Assembly: GCF_020179605.1 (NCBI RefSeq) | Contig: NZ_JAINZO010000001.1 | Span: 434,001-498,000, forward strand | DNA: 64,000 bases | Source: Geomonas agri | GTDB taxonomy: Bacteria > Desulfobacterota > Desulfuromonadia > Geobacterales > Geobacteraceae | Direction of reading: 5' to 3' | Shown here: piece after piece, positions 57,000 to 64,000 of the stretch | Position numbering within the stretch: position 1 is the first letter of the stretch | Layout of the letters: every line of letters starts with the position of its first letter | Program-made: the position numbers and the translations under genes | The notes under the pieces: generated by a model | Told to the model about the DNA's origin: nothing | Database searches by the model: none | Seen by the model: only the letters and a program-made list of their open reading frames with translations

Positions 57000-58963
57000 A
57001 CCCGTCTCACCGATTGAAGCTTGTCCTTGCCCTGCGTGGCACGCTGGCCGTACTGACCGCACTCGTTGTCGCCGAGTTCCTGGGTATCCAGAACCCCTAC
57101 TGGGCCGCGATGACCGCCCTGATCGTCATTCAACCGACTCGCGGTCTCCTGTTCGAGAAAAGCTTCTATCGCCTGGTCGGCACCGTCTTCGGCTCCCTGG
57201 CCGCCTTGCTGCTTCTCCAGTACACCACGTCACCGTTCTTGCTCACGTCTGCACTGGTCGTCTGGATTGCCGGGTGCGTCGGCATCGGCAATCTCTTCCA
57301 CGGCCTGCGCTCCTACGCCTTTCTCATGGCGGGATGCACCTGCGCCGTCATCGCCATGAGCGGCTTCATGAACCCCTCCCACGTCTCCGGGATCGCCTTC
57401 GGCCGGATCGCCTGCATCGTCGTGGGTATCATCGTCACCACCGCGGTCACCGCCATCTTCACGCCGCGTGCGCCGCGCGAGGAGTTGGAGCGGCGTCTTC
57501 AGGAGGTGATCAGCGACGCAATGCTGTGGTTGTCCGCGCTGATCCGCGAGGGGCGCACCGCCAGCGTAGCGAGGCTTGAGCAGGCGATGCTCATGGAGTT
57601 GGCGGATCTGGAGTTGCTTGTTGACACCGCTGGGGCGGCATCTCCCGGCTTCAGAAAACGACGGCGGCACGTAAAAAGCCTGATGGCCGCACTGCTTTCC
57701 CTGCTGTCGGTGGGGCGTCTGGCCGCTGAACATCTCGATCGTCATAACGATGGCGACGGCAGTCACGGGCAATGGCGGGAACTGATGTCACAGCGCCTGG
57801 TCGACGTCGCCTCGACGTTTGCCTCCGCCCCTGGGGCTGAAAGTTGCTCCGAGCTTGCGGCTGTGGCCTCCGAAGCGCGTGCCCACTTGCCGCTTCTGGG
57901 CGAGACCCTTGGTAGCCTGGTGGTTTCGGTGACAGAGGTGCTCTCGGGATTCGCGGCCGTTGCCGAGGATGCGGCACAAAAACCGCCACACCAGCTCATC
58001 CGGCACCGGGATTGGGTTGAAGCCGGTCGGGCGGCCTTTCGCTCCGGGCTTGTCATCGCAGCAGTCGGCTTCACCTGGAGCGTTACCGGCTGGAGCAAGG
58101 GGCCGCTCATGCTGATGGCCCTTTCCATCATGACCACCATCTTTTCCAACAAGGACCATCCTGCCCATTTTGTCGGGAACATCTTCGTCGGCGCGGCGAT
58201 AGGCTCCGCTGCTGCGGTTTTCTGCAGGATATTCCTGCTCTCCAGCGTAAGCGACCCATACCTTACCGTTGCCATCATTGCGCCGTTCGTGCTGCTCGGG
58301 CTCGTCGCCATCCAGTATCCGGCTACGGTGCTAGCCGCGACCGATGCGACACTTTTCTTCATCTTCGTGGTCCAGCCCGGAGTGGCGGTGAACATCGCCA
58401 ACGTCGATCTTGCCATCGGTGCCGTAGCCATGGTGGCCGGTGTCGGAACTGCATGGCTCTCCTATACCGTGCTGGTACCCATCAACCCAAGCCGGCGGAT
58501 GCGGTCGATTCTCGCGGCTGTGTCCCGTGACCTGGTGCGCATGGCGAAGGACGGTTCACCGCAGGTGACAGCCCGCGCACAGGAGAGGCTGCACCACAGG
58601 GTAATCCGGCTAGTCGACATGGCCGCGCGGCACGACCGAGAGCATTTGAGGACGGTTGAAGGTGGGGTGACCGCGCTGGGCATCGCGGCAACTATCAAGT
58701 CGCTGAGACAAAAGCTGGAGGCCGACGACGTCACCCCTGGTTCGGAGCGGATCATGAGGGAGGCGCTGATGGCGATAGCAGTCCTCGCACCGCAGCCGGA
58801 CAACGCAGGAGAACTGTTACGTCGTGCCGCGCGAGCCCTTTATGCCGTTTTGGAAGAAGGTGCCGTCTTGCAGGGGGTGGGGAGTGAGACTTCAAGGTCG
58901 GCCGGTCGTCCCGGCCACGTGCGCCTGTTGCAGCCACTGCTGTTGGTGGCGGAAAAGCAGTAA
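56996..58963 (+). CDS. FUSC-family membrane transporter
   Basis: 655 residues: two sets of about six transmembrane helices (about 12-160 and 345-500) separated by a soluble helical domain, the FUSC/aromatic-acid exporter layout (NPYWAAMTALIVIQPTRGLLFEKSFYRLVGTVFG). Such proteins export fusaric or aromatic acids, usually with a HlyD-type adaptor; no adaptor or outer-membrane gene is in the window. The GTG start overlaps the MarR stop by 4 bases. Confidence 0.85.
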   Translation: MNPSHRLKLVLALRGTLAVLTALVVAEFLGIQNPYWAAMTALIVIQPTRGLLFEKSFYRLVGTVFGSLAALLLLQYTTSPFLLTSALVVWIAGCVGIGNLFHGLRSYAFLMAGCTCAVIAMSGFMNPSHVSGIAFGRIACIVVGIIVTTAVTAIFTPRAPREELERRLQEVISDAMLWLSALIREGRTASVARLEQAMLMELADLELLVDTAGAASPGFRKRRRHVKSLMAALLSLLSVGRLAAEHLDRHNDGDGSHGQWRELMSQRLVDVASTFASAPGAESCSELAAVASEARAHLPLLGETLGSLVVSVTEVLSGFAAVAEDAAQKPPHQLIRHRDWVEAGRAAFRSGLVIAAVGFTWSVTGWSKGPLMLMALSIMTTIFSNKDHPAHFVGNIFVGAAIGSAAAVFCRIFLLSSVSDPYLTVAIIAPFVLLGLVAIQYPATVLAATDATLFFIFVVQPGVAVNIANVDLAIGAVAMVAGVGTAWLSYTVLVPINPSRRMRSILAAVSRDLVRMAKDGSPQVTARAQERLHHRVIRLVDMAARHDREHLRTVEGGVTALGIAATIKSLRQKLEADDVTPGSERIMREALMAIAVLAPQPDNAGELLRRAARALYAVLEEGAVLQGVGSETSRSAGRPGHVRLLQPLLLVAEKQ

Positions 58964-58984
58964 TACAGAAGAGGAGAATGAAAG

Positions 58985-59716
58985 ATGGACGTGTCAGGCA
59001 AGGTGGTATTGGTTACTGGTGCCAACGGGGGCATCGGCTGGGCGCTGGTGAAGGAGTTACTGGAGCGTGGAGCTGCCAAGGTATATGCGGCCGCGCGCAA
59101 TATCCAGGCCGTGGCGGAAATGGCTAAATTCGAGCCCGGCCGTGTCGTCGCGCTCAGGATCGATGTGACCCACGAGACGAGCGTTGCCACGGCTGCGGCG
59201 CAATGCCCGGATGTTGATCTGCTGATCAACAACGCCGGCGTTAACCATTGCAAGAGCCTGCTCGACCCGGACGGCCTTGAAAGCGCGCGCCAGGAAATAA
59301 AGGTGAACTATCTCGGCACCCTCTCCATGTGCCGGGCCTTTGCGCCGGTACTGGCCGCCCGCTCTGGGGCGATAGCGAATGTCTGTTCCATTCTGGGTCT
59401 CGTGAACCTCCCCGTTAACGGCACCTATTCGGCCTCCAAGGCCGCCGGCCATTCCCTGCTGCAGGGAGTGCGCGCCGAACTGGCGTCGCGGGGCGTCAAG
59501 GTGTACGGAGTGTATCCCGGCCCGGTTGATACCAGGATGACGGCCGGACAGGAAATGGACAAAGCCACCCCGGAGCAAGTTGCCAAGATGATCCTCGACG
59601 GTATCGTCAAGAACGAGGAGTACATCTTCCCGGACGCGATGTCCCAAGACGTTTCTCGCGGACTTCTTAATGCACCGAAGGAGGTTGAACAGCAGTTCAG
59701 CGCGATAGTACCGTAG
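58985..59716 (+). CDS. Short-chain dehydrogenase/reductase
   Basis: 243-residue SDR: TGANGGIG cofactor motif (residues 11-18), NNAG, Ser in SILGLVN and the catalytic YSASK; PGPVDTRM follows. Asp after the second strand region is not decisive for NAD versus NADP. The substrate is unknown. Located 21 bases after the FUSC gene, so probably part of the same MarR-controlled operon. Confidence 0.85.
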   Translation: MDVSGKVVLVTGANGGIGWALVKELLERGAAKVYAAARNIQAVAEMAKFEPGRVVALRIDVTHETSVATAAAQCPDVDLLINNAGVNHCKSLLDPDGLESARQEIKVNYLGTLSMCRAFAPVLAARSGAIANVCSILGLVNLPVNGTYSASKAAGHSLLQGVRAELASRGVKVYGVYPGPVDTRMTAGQEMDKATPEQVAKMILDGIVKNEEYIFPDAMSQDVSRGLLNAPKEVEQQFSAIVP

Positions 59717-60001
59717 ATGTCCCGGTAAGCCTCGAGTCGGAGGCCGAAACATCGGAAAACCGTTAGCCACGGAGACAATCTGAGCACTTCTGAGAAAGAC
59801 CGGACTGAGGTAGGGTTGGACGTCCAAGATCGCGAACTTTACCACGACTGGTGCGCCGGGGATGGGTTGGAATATTTATCTCGGCATTGGGCGCTTGCTT
59901 TACTTCCTCTACGTTGTAATCTGATGGGGTTGGAAATTGCATTAAAATTAATTAAGGTAATTTCAACCCCTCTCGCTACGGCGAAGAAAAGGAGGTGCGA
60001 C

Positions 60002-60433
60002 GTGAGCTCCAGAATTGTTCGAGATTATCATCATATGGCGCCAACGATGTTTCACGACTTCAACCAGGGTGTGGCGACCGCTCTGGCTGACAAGACAAGG
60101 TTCCCGGATTCGTTTTGGGCTGCGCATCCGACTGTGTTGGATCCTTATCTTGCCGCAACGGCCAAGCACGATGCGATCTATCACGAGTCGATGCACGGGA
60201 GCAAACTGGTAATTGCGGAACGCGAGCTGTTGCAGGCGCAACTGGTGATCAACCTGGACGAGATCGCCTCGATCCTGGAATTGGCCGCTGTGCGCAATCC
60301 CGAGATCCTTCTCGCCTCGAGATTTACCCTCCACAAAGACAGGAGGGGCCACGCAAGGGCCAAGGCCGCAAGCGCAGCTCACAGTGCAGCACATACCGAA
60401 ACGGAAGATGGAGAGGGCGGTACACCGACCTGA
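60002..60433 (+). CDS. Hypothetical protein
   Basis: 143 residues; a GTG start with a strong AAGGAGGTG site is preferred to the longer frame from 59816. The protein is soluble, mostly helical, with several His residues (DYHHMAPTMFHDF, KHDAIYHESMHGSKLV) and an Ala/Lys/His-rich tail of low complexity. No family recognised. A terminator follows. The 285-base gap ahead shows only AT-rich sequence (59915-59970). Confidence 0.55.
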   Translation: MSSRIVRDYHHMAPTMFHDFNQGVATALADKTRFPDSFWAAHPTVLDPYLAATAKHDAIYHESMHGSKLVIAERELLQAQLVINLDEIASILELAAVRNPEILLASRFTLHKDRRGHARAKAASAAHSAAHTETEDGEGGTPT

Positions 60434-60483
60434 TCCGCTCCCGATTGCTAGCTCAAGGGGACATGCCCTTGGCTAAAAACACC

Positions 60484-60512
60484 TCCGGGGTGCGGCGAGC
60501 ACCCCGGGCTTT
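60484..60512 (+). terminator. Rho-independent terminator
   Basis: CCGGGGTGC (60484-60492), GGCGA loop, GCACCCCGG (60498-60506), then GCTTTT. Confidence 0.85.
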
Positions 60513-60587
60513 TACCTCTCACGCCTTTCCTCTTCCTTTATACCGGACCACCGCTGACTGTCACCTACGCCTAAGCCCTCTTTCCTG

Positions 60588-60985
60588 CCTCTGATATCTT
60601 CTCCATCACGATGCACAACTTGTAAATCACGCATGATAAGTTCTGAATAGCTGTGTATAAGTTATCATCCGCGAGATATGACGTGTAAGCAGCTCTTGGG
60701 AAGTTCTGAACCGCAATTCCTGATTTGTAAATCACGATGGATATTTTCTAAACCGCCATGCATAACTTATCCACCGTGAATCAGGGTTCCCGATCGGGAT
60801 GTATAAGTTGTGCATCGTGGTTTATAAGTTGTCCAGCGGGGGATATAAGTTATGAACTGCCCTTGATAAGTTGTGAGGCGCGATGTACGTCGTTTCACCC
60901 GCTATTCAGAAGTTATCAATAACGATGTACAAGTTGTAAATTGAGATTTAGAACTTCTCGAAAGCGATGTACCTTTTCTTCTCTA
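60588..60985. repeat. Tandem array of about 18 degenerate 21-bp quasi-palindromic units
   Basis: From 60609 (a weaker unit at 60588) to 60985 the DNA repeats every 21 bases, with a single 20-base step near 60776. The by-eye consensus is left half CGATGTATAA, centre G or C, right half TTGTGAATCG. The halves are partly complementary, so each unit is a quasi-dyad. All units read in phase. No open frame of 60 codons runs through it. The gap 60434-61114 otherwise holds only the terminator at 60484. No known repeat class recognised; CRISPR is excluded because there are no spacers. Confidence 0.85.
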
Positions 60986-61114
60986 CCCCACAGCGATCCA
61001 CTCCCGAGGCTACCGCTCTCCTCGCACATTCCGTTGACTTCTTTCAGCAAATCAGCCATATCAACAGCACGCCCCTTTCTCGGAGTTGTACCTAACAATC
61101 ATCAGGATGAAACC

Positions 61115-61333
61115 ATGACCACTCAATCGCCGACCGACCCGCTCCACGGCGTCACTTTGAAGATGATTCTCACCGAATTGGTGGAGCAACTCGGCTGGGA
61201 GGAACTGGGAAGGCGGATCGACATCCGCTGTTTTACCCACACCCCCAGCATTTCCTCCAGCCTCAAGTTCCTAAGAAGGACCCCCTGGGCCAGGGACAAG
61301 GTCGAGGAGATGTACCTGAGGTTGAAGATGTAG
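61115..61333 (+). CDS. VF530 (DUF2132)-family DNA-binding protein
   Basis: 72 residues. [61 protein letters not shown] is the VF530 family pattern almost throughout; family members are small helical, conserved DNA-binding proteins. ATG at 61115 has an AGGA site. The longer upstream frame (from 60941) runs through the 21-bp array and is not coding. It lies 130 bases after the array, so binding the array is possible but untested. Confidence 0.88.
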   Translation: MTTQSPTDPLHGVTLKMILTELVEQLGWEELGRRIDIRCFTHTPSISSSLKFLRRTPWARDKVEEMYLRLKM

Positions 61334-61358
61334 CGGGTAACAACGCCTTTGGTAGCTC

Positions 61359-61826
61359 TTATAGATTCGCGGAGTCCGTCTCCACCGTTGTTGTGATTGC
61401 TTTTTCTGTTATGACAAGAAATCGGTCATCAAACAGATCAGTAAGAAGCGGCCGAACTTCTCGCCACGAAAGCCCTCCTCCACCGCATCCAGGGCGGGGT
61501 ACGATAATCAGTTGCCACCCTTCATGGTCAGCCAGCCTGCGCAACTCCTCCGCCGATCGACGTATAAGGCGCAAATCTGGCAACGCCCAGGGGGAATCCT
61601 CCACGGGAAAGCTGACGAGATTATCGCCGAGCGAGGCAACATGATTGCCCGAGGTTCGGAGTATCTCCCCAAGTCTTAGTTGCAGGTCAGGAAACCGCTC
61701 CAGCGCCTGCCTCGCAACGCCGTTGCCGACAACCCCGGTCCCGTTTCGAGTCACATGCCCATTGGTAGTAATGGCAATGACTCCCTTTCCGAAGTAGTTC
61801 CAGATGTCGCCTTCGATCTCTCTCAT
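61359..61826 (-). CDS. Macro-domain-like (ADP-ribose-binding type) protein
   Basis: 155 residues: GDIWNYFGKGVIAITTNGHVTRNGTGVVGNGVARQA at the start, ELRRLADHEGWQLIIVPRPGCGGGGLSWREVRPLL near the end, matching the phosphate-binding loops of macro-like, ADP-ribose-binding proteins. Possible hydrolase or binder of ADP-ribosyl compounds; activity unknown. The start has a poor ribosome site. Converges with the VF530 gene. Confidence 0.7.
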   Translation of the reverse strand: MREIEGDIWNYFGKGVIAITTNGHVTRNGTGVVGNGVARQALERFPDLQLRLGEILRTSGNHVASLGDNLVSFPVEDSPWALPDLRLIRRSAEELRRLADHEGWQLIIVPRPGCGGGGLSWREVRPLLTDLFDDRFLVITEKAITTTVETDSANL

Positions 61827-61862
61827 AACTGTTTACCGTTACTTGCTTTGGCAGTTCACGTC

Positions 61863-61885
61863 TCAAAATATTAGCAACGTCCCCC
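61863..61885 (+). repeat. REP-like repeat arm, copy 2
   Basis: Matches the arm at 72-94 with two mismatches in the middle (TATTAG for TCTCAG). Same orientation as the copy at 63633; together they bracket the GH15 gene. Confidence 0.65.
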
Positions 61886-62086
61886 GATAGTCCATGCTCA
61901 ATTAATACCATGTAGGCCATGACTTTGCTTGGACGAATATCAAAAACGACTGTGTTTGCGTGAGCCACGGCGGTTTTCGACGGAGGTTGGCCCTGAAGCT
62001 GTGAGTAGTGAGCAACCACGCTTGCGAACGCAAGAAGAAGTGATTCAATAGGGCGATTGTGCCATTTCATTGGAGGAGGGAACGCC

Positions 62087-63412
62087 ATGCCAGCATCAGC
62101 GAACTACCGCTATCTCCATCCCAAGAATCTCAAGGACGTCTTCCCATGGGAGGACATTTCAGCCATCCTCAACAACATCTACAGCAATGTGATGCGCGAT
62201 GACCACGGCATCGCCGGCATTTCTTCCATCCCCGGGGCGATTATCGCCTCTCCCTCGATGCCTGCCGATCCTGAGACCGATCAAAACTACGTCTATGACT
62301 GGGTCCGTGACTCCGCGCTCACCGTCTTCGAACTTGTGGAAATTGCAGGGAACCCATCTTTTTCAGAGTGGAAGCCGCGACTAAAAAAGGTGCTTGAGCA
62401 TTACGTCGACTTTGTGGCGATCGTGCAGCAAAACTCTGACCAGGTCTCGCTCGGGTACGCTAGGTGGAACCTCGACGGCACACCTTCCAAGAACTGGACG
62501 GTGCAAAACGACGGTCCTGCCCTAAGGATCGTGTCGCACCTGAAAGCCATTTCGGAGATCCTTGATGGAGGTTATAAGGACAAGGCGCTGGAGAACGTGA
62601 AGAGAGACCTGGACTACATCTCCGCAAAATACAAAGACTTCGGCTTCAACATATGGGAGGAGGTGTACGGGGACCACTTTTTCACCAAAAAGATAATCCG
62701 CAAGGCCTTTTTCGAGTGTGAAAATAATGGGGTATTCACCAGCAATGTCAGCGCAGCGGTGGTCAAGGAACAGATCACGGAACTAGAAGGGATGATGGCG
62801 AAGCATATCGAGGGGCGAGACTACTACAAGTCCAACATTGCGGCAGACTCACAGAACCAGCGTGGGAACGACAAGAACATAGACGTTCTTTTCGCACTGC
62901 TACATGGTGAGATCAACAGGAGCCAGGATTTCAGCATCACTGCTGCGAAATCGGTGACAACGGTGGCCGAACTGGTGAGATGCTTCATGACCGAGTACCC
63001 GGTGAACCGGGACGACCTTTTACTCGGTCTTGGTCCCAACATGGGGCGTTACCCCTTTGACAACTACGACGGTGATATGAGCGACGGCTACAATATTGGC
63101 CATCCCTGGTTCATCAGCGGCAACGCCCTTGCCTCCTTCTTCTACAAGATGGCGTTGGCCGCAAAGAGCGATCCGCAGGTCGTCAAACGAGTTGCGAAAA
63201 GCTTCCATGGCCTCTACAACATCACAATCGCAACGGCGGAAGACATCATCGCTCTGGGAGACCGGCACATCCAGACCACGCAGCGGCACTGGGATCACTG
63301 CCGTATGAGTGAGCAGTATGACCGTAACTCAGGATATCTGAAAAGCGTTAAGGATCTGACCTGGAGTTATGCCACTTACCTGATGGCGTACCGGTTGCGC
63401 AGCGCACTGTAA
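62087..63412 (+). CDS. GH15 glucoamylase-type glycoside hydrolase
   Basis: 441 residues without a signal peptide, so cytosolic, unlike secreted glucoamylases. GH15 motifs: YDWVRDSALT, ARWNLDGTPSKNW, FNIWEEVYGDHFFT (first catalytic Glu region) and MSEQYDRNSG...DLTWSYATYL (second catalytic Glu). Expected to release glucose from alpha-linked glucans such as internal glycogen or trehalose-type substrates. ATG at 62087 follows GGAGGAGGG; the frame starts earlier but without support. Flanked by two direct copies of the REP-like repeat, which may mark a mobile insertion. Confidence 0.85.
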   Translation: MPASANYRYLHPKNLKDVFPWEDISAILNNIYSNVMRDDHGIAGISSIPGAIIASPSMPADPETDQNYVYDWVRDSALTVFELVEIAGNPSFSEWKPRLKKVLEHYVDFVAIVQQNSDQVSLGYARWNLDGTPSKNWTVQNDGPALRIVSHLKAISEILDGGYKDKALENVKRDLDYISAKYKDFGFNIWEEVYGDHFFTKKIIRKAFFECENNGVFTSNVSAAVVKEQITELEGMMAKHIEGRDYYKSNIAADSQNQRGNDKNIDVLFALLHGEINRSQDFSITAAKSVTTVAELVRCFMTEYPVNRDDLLLGLGPNMGRYPFDNYDGDMSDGYNIGHPWFISGNALASFFYKMALAAKSDPQVVKRVAKSFHGLYNITIATAEDIIALGDRHIQTTQRHWDHCRMSEQYDRNSGYLKSVKDLTWSYATYLMAYRLRSAL

Positions 63413-63632
63413 GCCTCGATTGAGGGCAGGAGCACTTGTCGCCTTCGGCCCATTGCTTGAGCGGATCGGCAATCCTGCCGCGTCTGGCGCGGTAGATGTC
63501 CAACTCCGTCTTGCCTTTACCTGCCAAGCGAATCTCGGCCACCAGTGCCGTGGCGGTGCCAGGTCTTGAAAAATTAGTCTTTCTGACATCGAGGGCTTAC
63601 ATTTCAGGACCTGGTGCCGAGAATTCCGAATC

Positions 63633-63655
63633 TCAAAAACTCAGCGACGTCCCCC
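63633..63655 (+). repeat. REP-like repeat arm, copy 3
   Basis: Matches the arm at 72-94 with two mismatches. It lies in the gap after the GH15 gene, in the same orientation as the copy at 61863. Confidence 0.65.
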
Positions 63656-63727
63656 CGTGCCATGTCTCTCACAGCCTTTCATGCCTGCCCCCAGAGCTGG
63701 GAAGTAACCTATGACGATCTCGCTGAC

Positions 63728-63755
63728 TTGACATTGATTTAAGCCACGCAATAAT
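63728..63755 (+). promoter_or_regulatory. Sigma70 promoter for the GEMM-like leader
   Basis: TTGACA (63728-63733, perfect), a 16-base spacer, AATAAT (63750-63755, 5 of 6). Transcription would start near 63762, just ahead of the aptamer-like structure. Confidence 0.7.
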
Positions 63756-63767
63756 AAAACCATTATT

Positions 63768-63898
63768 GGCCAAACTCAGGAAAACCTGGGGACGGAAAGC
63801 TACGGAACTTAAACTGCTGCACACTTCGTGATGCAAGAGTTGGCCGAGCTGTCGGATGCACCCGCCGCATGGGTAGCAATCAGGTAGCCCGGCTTTTT
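63768..63898 (+). ncRNA. GEMM-like (cyclic dinucleotide) riboswitch with terminator
   Basis: GGCCAAACTC (63768-63777) pairs with GAGTTGGCC (63837-63845), closing a three-way junction with a CAGG-AAAA-CCTG hairpin (63777-63788), the GEMM-type core GGGGACGGAAAGC and TACGGAACTTAA, and a GCA...TGC arm. A terminator-like stem GCC/GGG with CCC/GGC (63864-63893) and five T follows. The core matches GEMM-I (c-di-GMP or cGAMP), but the loop is AAAA rather than GNRA and the core reads GACGGAAAGC rather than GACGCAAAGC, so this is a divergent or misassigned member. Confidence 0.55.
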
Positions 63899-63970
63899 GT
63901 GTTTCATAGCGGTGAGGGCGACAATTTTGGCGGACATTAATGGCCATTAAAACACCCACCAGGAGATATT

Positions 63971-64000
63971 ATGAATTCTAGTGCATCCCGCTTAAGCAGA
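63971..64000 (+). CDS. Partial gene downstream of the GEMM-like leader
   Basis: ATG at 63971 with an AGGAG site 7 bases upstream; the reading starts MNSSASRLSR and runs off the window edge. Too short to identify. It is the presumed target of the riboswitch-like leader. Confidence 0.5.
   Translation, partial: MNSSASRLSR

Noticed and set aside
60609..60985. CRISPR array
   Set aside because: Units are contiguous with no unique spacers, are degenerate, and no cas genes are present.
61687..62088. 133-codon minus-strand frame between the macro-like and GH15 genes
   Set aside because: No ribosome site; it reads through the REP-like repeat and the 5' part of the macro-like gene in another frame. 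A short real gene in 61890-62088 cannot be fully excluded.
63669..63959. 96-codon minus-strand frame over the GEMM-like leader
   Set aside because: Antisense to a promoter, structured RNA and terminator; no protein features.

Overview
The window looks like a chromosomal segment of a Geobacter-type bacterium (Desulfuromonadia; Geobacteraceae such as Geobacter, Citrifermentans or Geomonas). Four things suggest this: GC-rich coding with strong Shine-Dalgarno sites, many PAS-type sensor kinases, a succinyl-CoA:acetate CoA-transferase with DUF485/ActP acetate permease genes, and a long beta-oxidation cluster with ETF and membrane Fe-S oxidoreductase genes. This taxonomic call is inference from gene content; no rRNA or tRNA gene was seen.

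Bases 1-17100 are mixed housekeeping, accessory and signalling genes: a lipoprotein, a small AT-rich secreted protein, a SnoaL-like protein with a homocysteine S-methyltransferase-family gene, rsgA, a PAS histidine kinase next to a periplasmic ABC-type sensor protein, an adenine deaminase, a holin/DUF3618/YtxH envelope module, a DUF3187 outer-membrane protein, and a FIST sensor paired with a hybrid kinase.

Bases 17100-44700 are the metabolic core. A MerR regulator (LiuR-like) is divergent from the acetate CoA-transferase. Then come IclR, DUF485, an ActP-like symporter, DUF6125, a fused isobutyryl-CoA mutase (IcmF), a nitroreductase and an M24 peptidase. A promoter whose spacer nearly copies the one beside the MerR gene drives thiolase, 3-hydroxybutyryl-CoA dehydrogenase, enoyl-CoA hydratase, acyl-CoA dehydrogenase, a membrane Fe-S oxidoreductase (EMO/DUF224 type), etfBA, a second acyl-CoA dehydrogenase and a two-subunit CoA-transferase. 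After a terminator comes a second module: an EtfB with a bifurcating-type motif, an EtfA with an N-terminal 2[4Fe-4S] domain, and a second EMO-like protein. Together these genes could activate, isomerise and oxidise short or branched acyl-CoAs and pass electrons through ETF to menaquinone.

Bases 44700-60500 hold a PAS-GAF kinase, an HxlR/QorB pair, an AraC/GyrI regulator, an ion channel, an alginate-export-type porin, a DHFR-like protein, a large hybrid kinase with a periplasmic CxxCH heme motif, and a MarR-FUSC-SDR set.

Bases 60500-64000 are the least conventional part: a tandem array of about 18 degenerate 21-bp quasi-palindromic units, a VF530-family DNA-binding protein, a macro-like protein, a GH15 glucoamylase bracketed by direct copies of a REP-like repeat, and a GEMM-like (cyclic dinucleotide) riboswitch with its own promoter ahead of a gene cut off by the window edge. 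Several families of palindromic repeats are scattered between genes, many directly ahead of ribosome binding sites in the beta-oxidation region.
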